Below are positions 58,868-64,000 of a DNA stretch of 64,000 nt, one piece after another. Source of the DNA: Ailanthus altissimus (taxonomy: Eukaryota > Streptophyta > Magnoliopsida > Sapindales > Simaroubaceae); the NCBI GenBank assembly GCA_946807835.1, contig OX327683.1, forward strand, positions 1,121,001-1,185,000, given 5' to 3'. Every line of letters begins with the position of its first letter. The first letter of the stretch is position 1. Below the pieces are notes generated by a model. The model was not told where the DNA came from. It saw only the letters and a list, made by a program, of their open reading frames with translations, and ran no database searches. The translations under genes and the position numbers were made by a program.

Positions 58868-61300
58868 GGCCACTGATTTATTGAAACTTATACATATGCT
58901 ATGTTTAGTCCAATAAATCATACTACTATAGTTGAATTTCAATACTTTATACTCTAGATAGTGATTAGTCACTATACAGACATATTTGTTTAGGAAACAT
59001 AGGTTGAAAACTTTTGAAGTGTTCAAAGGCTTTTAACTAGGAAGTAAAGAAATAAACCTTTATGTATGCCTTCAAATAGATCGAGGCTGTTTATACATAA
59101 ACAGTATATTAATAGAATATTTAAGGGAGAATTTAATCCTCGCTCAGCATGGTTTTCTAGATATTCCTCGACACAAAAATGTTTAAGGAAGAAATTAGAC
59201 TTTATGTGATACAATCTAATTGATGTTGAGTTTCACTGATCTTTTAATATTTATGGGATTATGCTCTAAGAAACTGCTACTCACTTATTGAACGTAATTC
59301 CACCAAAAACTAGTTCTTTTTATTTTGTATGAGATATAGATTAAAGGAACCTGAGTCTTAAATTGTTAAGACTCGGATTGTTCTATTCACATAAGAGTTA
59401 TGCAACAAAATATACTTGCGCCCAATGGGTACATGAATTGGTTCATTGGATACCAATTCTCTAATCTAGAGTAACAAAATATATTTGTTGCTCACAATAC
59501 CACATCTTATAAGAAAGAGTTTTTTATAGATCATGGGGATTATAGAATGATTGTATTTGTTGAAGTCAATCAAAAAGTATATGAACCAACGATGAAATTT
59601 TAAAGTTTAAATGAGTGATATATCTTGAACGCACTTTCTTTATAGGTCTAATAGGATATCAAGGCCACATTTTAGGTATGATTGATACTTAAAGGTACCC
59701 TTGATTTTTTCTTGGTTGAAGAAAAGGATTCTTTGACTTATAGAGAGGTGATGTTTGACATCGTTTTAGAAAAATTGCAAGAAGTCATAGAATCTGAGAT
59801 TGACTCTATGTATGATAGTCAAGTATGGGACTTGGTTATGCTTCATGTAGGAATTGTTCCTAATTGTTGTAAAAGAGTTTATGCAGTAAAAGTATAGGCA
59901 CTTGAAGTTAGATACCTTCAAAGCCTAACTGGTAAGGAAATGTTATACTCATAGATCTGAGATCGATAATGAGAAAACCTTATTCGTCAATAATCATGTT
60001 AAAGTAAATTTAGACTCTGCTGGCTATTACCACATACTAAGATTTTGAAGTCTAATCAATGGATATAAAGACGGTGTTCTGGAATGTATATCTTAAGCTA
60101 GAGATATACATGGAGTTGCTTGAAGATTTTACATCTAACCTAACTTCTAATCTAGTGTGAAAATTGAAAAGTCTTTTTCTGAACTTAAACAGTTTTTCAA
60201 AGCTAATATCTTCATTTAAATGATGAAATCAAAAAGTTTGATTTCATCAGTAATGAAGAGAAAACATGTGTGTTCAAAAAGACATTGAGAGCATGATTAT
60301 CTATTTGATTCTTCATGTGGAAAACATACTTAATGTTGAAAACAACGTTGGTATATTGCAAGTTGATAAGATAATTGTTATTTGAGTAAGAACCTTTTTC
60401 ATAAAAGATTTTCCCTTTGATTAGATTTTATTAAGATAAAGTTAGGAGGTTGATGGGACTTTCTAAATCATCATACATAGACTAAGTTTTGAAAAGGTAC
60501 AGCTTAATTAACAGTGAGATAGTTAATGTAATTTTCAGACATAGCATTCATCTTTGTAGGAGAAAGTGTCCTCAAATAGAAAATTAAAGAGTTAGAATGT
60601 CCAAATCATAATATACATCAACTAGAAATAGTATGATGCATACTAGGTTATGTACAACACCTAAATTTGGATGGATCTAAGAGTTATGAGATGGTATCAG
60701 TCGAATCCAAGCTTGACCATCAGATGGTTATGAAACACATCTGATATACCTTAGAGGTGTAGAGAATAAGTTTCTAAATATGAAGAAAGTTTCTTACAAG
60801 TGAAGGAATACATATGTTCAAACTTTTTGTCTGACCTAAATTGTAGAAAGTCTACATCTAATTATAAGTTCTTCTTTATCAGTACCGAAGCTAGTTCAAA
60901 AATGTGCAAGTCTAAATGTCCATAACTAATTCTTCCTTGGATGAAGAATTAGTTGTAGCTTGAGAAGACTGCAAAGGAAGCATTATGGATATTCAAGTTA
61001 GTTACAAAGTTTAGAATAGTTTCAAACTCAGTAGATTCTATCCCATTGCATTACAACTAACAATAGAATAATTGCTTAAGCCAAGAAACTATAAGGTACA
61101 TCGGTATTCTAATCATGTGGACTCTAAATACTACATAGTTGGAAAGTTCTTGGCTATTAGAGATGTCAAAGTATCTAGGATATATTCTTTGGATAACGTA
61201 GTAAACCCATTTATGCCTAAACGCATACTGTGTTTGAGAAACACTTAGAGAGTATCAATATAAAATATCAGTACAAATGATAATAAAGCAAGTAGAAGTT
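58868..61300 (+). pseudogene. Integrase, RT and RNase H relics of the large copia element
   Basis: Integrase traces such as INSILIEYLREN and SFTDL at 59080-59260 are badly shifted. The best part, 59682-59897, reads MILKGTLDFFLVEEKDSLTY and EIDSMYDSQVWDLV, the region just before the RT fingers in copia. Later RT traces include SMVHTRLC-like and HQMVMKHI-like stretches near 60630-60740, and RNase H shows NNRIIA near 61065. The same domains in the element at 26890 are better kept and guide the reading. Not functional. Confidence 0.7.
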
Positions 61301-63310
61301 TGTTAGAGTTGGTGCTTACATGCCGTTTCAATACTGTATAAATATTAAATTATTTAATATTTATGTAACAAATATTTCATATAATCATTAATATAATATA
61401 AATATATGGTACAATGCCTATTGTGTTACAGACATTGTTCGGATCTGGGTTAAAGGAGTTCAGATCTGGTCTAAAAGAGTTCAGACCAGTGCTGAGAATT
61501 AACGGAGCTGAGTGTTATATTTATGCTAACAGTTAGCACTATTAAAAATTAACAAGCTATAAGAGTCAGTCAGATCTAAAAAATTATATCATTGTCTGTA
61601 ATGGGACAAAGACTTGAGGGTATACCAGTAATGACATAGTTGCAAAAGAGTTGCATAAGATGCTAAGAGATGTCATTATGCAGGTATGTCTTCAAACACT
61701 ATGTTCCTAATCTGCTTTCACCGATACGGGCCTATCGGTGGATCCATTTTATATAGATCGGTGTATACGATATCTATATGATATAAATGGTTGTTTTTAA
61801 ATGACCATAGGCTTATTGAAAGCTCGTATAAGCATACGGGTATTCAGTTAAGACTGAATACTGAACAGACTCACGAGGACACTAATAAACATTCTATGAA
61901 ACCATCAATGGTGAGTCTTCTTGAGTTGAGTAGTATACATCGTCCTTTGACTTGAGTGCCACAGTAGACTTGTAAGTGATCCACCATACTTTAGTTCCAC
62001 GCATGTCACAGGCCTTTCATGGTGTGACCGCTGTGTGTCGCTGGGTATGGTTTGATGTATATAGAGTCCAGTGTGTACAAATATAGAATCCATTAGCTCT
62101 CATAGAAGAGTAGTATATCCAGATGCTTTAAGATTGTATTTTAATAAATCTCGTGGCCATGAGTACTAACCTAGGAAAGTTGTTTGCCAAGGGGTTGAAC
62201 AATATATCAAAGGTGTTTGTGTATATTGTTCTTGAAAATACAAATCTAGAGATAAGCTTATGGATGGGCATACGAGAATTTGATGATGCTAATCTATATC
62301 CCCGTACATCTAGGATATACATGATGAAAGATTATACGTATGTGCTGTGACCTTAGCTTGTATAGTTTAATGCACTGATTTGTAATATTTGTGACGTGTG
62401 CGTGGCACATCGATCATAGACTTATGGAATAGCTTTATTTGATGAATCGGGCGTAGATCTAGATTGAATTGTTCAATCTAATAATTTCTAGCAGAACCGA
62501 ATATTTGTTTCACGAACCCTCAGGATGAGCACGTGTCAGTACTTAAGTGTTAAATACAATAATTAGTTAATAATTATTGTTGGCTGATTAAATAATGACA
62601 TGTGGCACATTATGAGCCTTTAGTTAAATTGACTCAAGCATTGGATAAGGTAGGACCGACGTTGGGTTAATTAAAGACTTGAGGGTTATTTTCTTTAATT
62701 GATTATTTAAATGTTAAATAATCTAAATATTTATTCTCACTTAAGAGTTAAGTGATTAATTAACTTGACTAAAGTTAATTGTTAGTTCATGATTAAATTA
62801 ATAAAATAAATATTTTATTGAGGACTTAATTGCTAAATAAAATAAAATTTTATTAAGCAAATTATTAAGTTAAAAAAAATATTGTTCAAAAGAAATTAAA
62901 TCAAAGCTTGAGGACATAAGTGTAAATTTTTCTTGTCAGAGACAAGAGATGGGCAACCATATTGTGTTGAACATTTATAAATGGTTTTCAATGGAGCACA
63001 TGATGATATATATATATATATATATTGTTTTAATAAATACAAAATGGGAAGTGGCTTGCCATGATGAGTGGTTCTCATTAAATCTATTTTGCTTTTTGAA
63101 AACAAAAGAATAAGATGAGTACAAATTCAATGAAGTGGGCAGCTATGATAAGCAATTCGTGGCCTTAGAATTCATTTCGTCCTTTTGGTCAAAAGAAATG
63201 AATGATGAGAAAATGTGAGCAAAAGTGTACTCTCAGCCATGGAAAAAGGAAGAAGGTGAAAATGATTTTCATTTTTCTCCATTGAAGAAAGCAAGATGGC
63301 CATTAATTTT
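61301..63310 (+). repeat. 3' LTR of the large copia element, truncated
   Basis: It starts TGTTAGAGTTGGTGCTTAC and follows 48968-51175 closely, including the (TA)n run at 63007-63025. Similarity ends at GGCCATTAATTTT near 63310; about 600 bases of its 3' part are missing. Confidence 0.85.
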
Positions 63311-63610
63311 AATTCATTATTTAAAGCTATTGAAATATGATTCACTATTTTTCTTTTCAATAATCCCGAAATATAAAAGCATGGCATTTAAATTCATCAT
63401 TCCCACTTGAAAACACAATTCATAATATATATATATACTGAGTTTTTGACAATTCATAAATTAAATTATTTCTTTTGCAAATCTTGAAAAAACTTAGTAG
63501 CATTGCAGAATCCAGTAGAGTTGGCCACGTCAACGCATGTATTGGTATAAGACTCAAATGCTGAACTTAAATACATGTACCATGTTCAAAGTCTACAAAA
63601 CCTACAACCA
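63311..63610 (-). other. AT-rich link and internal start of the next gypsy element
   Basis: AT-rich with a (TA)n run near 63427. From about 63480 to 63610 it is probably internal sequence of the minus-strand element whose PBS is at 63611. Confidence 0.4.
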
Positions 63611-63623
63611 TGTTTTGATACCA
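63611..63623 (-). promoter_or_regulatory. Primer-binding site of a minus-strand gypsy element
   Basis: The reverse complement TGGTATCAAAACA is close to the tRNA-Met PBS and is followed directly by an LTR end. Confidence 0.65.
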
Positions 63624-63626
63624 AAC

Positions 63627-64000
63627 TAACACGACCCGCCCTAACCCTACCCAGTCAGGGCGAATCTGAGACTTAAACCGTTAGCTACATGCTTGGTTCT
63701 CCCAAACTCACTAAATAATGATAAAGATCATAAGGAATATATACATATTTTTACATGACATCACTACATGTCTCATAAATGTGTGAGATCCAATTCCTAT
63801 GAACATCGTAGATATCTAGATTTTGAAATATCGCGATAAAAAAACTATAGGGATAATTAATTTTGACCTTACTATAAATATTTTTTGTGTGTGATACGTG
63901 TAAATAATATTTTAACGTGATTATATTAACCTATTAGTGTGGTAATGTAAGACCCGCATAGGTGATCGGTAGAACAAGTTAAATGGCAGTAGAGTACAAT
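63627..64000 (-). mobile_element. Gypsy LTR running off the window
   Basis: It begins TAACACGACCCGCCCTAACCC, a very common 3' end (on the minus strand GGGCGGGTCGTGTTA) of plant gypsy LTRs. The other end is beyond base 64000. Confidence 0.65.

Larger units (their letters stand above)
48968..63310 (+). mobile_element. Large Ty1/copia retrotransposon with nested gypsy element
   Basis: The 5' LTR is 48968-51778, the internal region runs to 61300, and the 3' LTR starts at 61301 and is cut at about 63310. The internal region keeps a PBS, a long leader, pre-integrase motifs left of the nested insertion (about 53520-53660) and integrase, RT and RNase H relics right of it (58868-61300). Without the gypsy insertion the element would be about 9.1 kb long up to its truncation. 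Integrase and RT are badly broken. Confidence 0.85.

Noticed and set aside
1..64000. CRISPR array, bacterial operon or organellar insert
   Set aside because: No regularly spaced identical repeats with unique spacers, no prokaryotic gene order, and no recognisable plastid or mitochondrial gene; splice sites and LTR elements show plant nuclear DNA.

Overview
This is nuclear DNA from a flowering plant, most likely a eudicot. It is AT-rich and crowded with LTR retrotransposons, and its host-gene traces are plant-specific in type: a CC-NBS-LRR resistance gene, an ankyrin/PGG-family membrane protein, a hypersensitive-induced reaction (HIR) protein and a plant-type Yippee protein. I cannot name the species. 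One gene looks intact, the four-exon ankyrin-repeat gene at 38.5-41.2 kb. Everything else recognisable is a transposon or a broken gene.

1-9.3 kb: about 1.2 kb of featureless AT-rich DNA, then what I read as one decayed CACTA-like DNA transposon (about 1218-9262). Its ends are similar and inverted, it has subterminal TGATAGA/TCTATCA repeats, and it carries a 2.2-kb AT-rich minisatellite. It also holds exon fragments of at least four unrelated host genes, all on the plus strand: an hnRNP-type RRM protein with its own 5' leader, a HIR protein, a MAPKKK-like kinase and ribosomal protein eL22. All are broken.

9.48-19.82 kb: one CC-NBS-LRR pseudogene on the minus strand, split into three pieces by nested insertions. 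A 1,044-bp solo LTR (TSD AGCTT) sits in the NB-ARC part. A minus-strand, pol-less LTR element (12194-19637) sits in the CC part. Inside that element are a minus-strand copia solo LTR, which itself holds a gypsy-type solo LTR (TSD GTAAG), and a plus-strand copia solo LTR (TSD ATTTA). Target-site duplications give the order of events.

19.8-26.9 kb: non-coding DNA with two foldback MITEs, three degenerate copies of a roughly 1-kb segment, microsatellites and a possible SINE. 26.9-31.2 kb: a 5'-truncated copia element (integrase, RT, RNase H, 3' LTR). 31.3-32.8 kb: a decayed caulimovirid-like protease fragment beside a roughly 105-bp minisatellite.

34.4-41.2 kb: a series of small exon-like modules, three of which are exact multiples of three, then a solo LTR, then the ankyrin-repeat gene. 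The LTR lies directly against the coding sequence and seems to have cut off a first exon. 41.5-42.3 kb: a solo LTR. 44.2-48.0 kb: a degenerate Ale/Retrofit-like copia element with both LTRs. 48.1-48.4 kb: a Yippee pseudogene fragment on the minus strand.

48.97-63.3 kb: a large copia element of the same LTR family that occurs four times in the window. It has 2.8-kb LTRs and a tRNA-Met-type PBS, and a minus-strand gypsy element (53669-58862) that lost most of pol is nested in its integrase region. 63.6 kb to the end: PBS and LTR start of another minus-strand gypsy element that runs off the window. The elements do not work together as a pathway; the window is a record of layered insertion and decay around a few genes.
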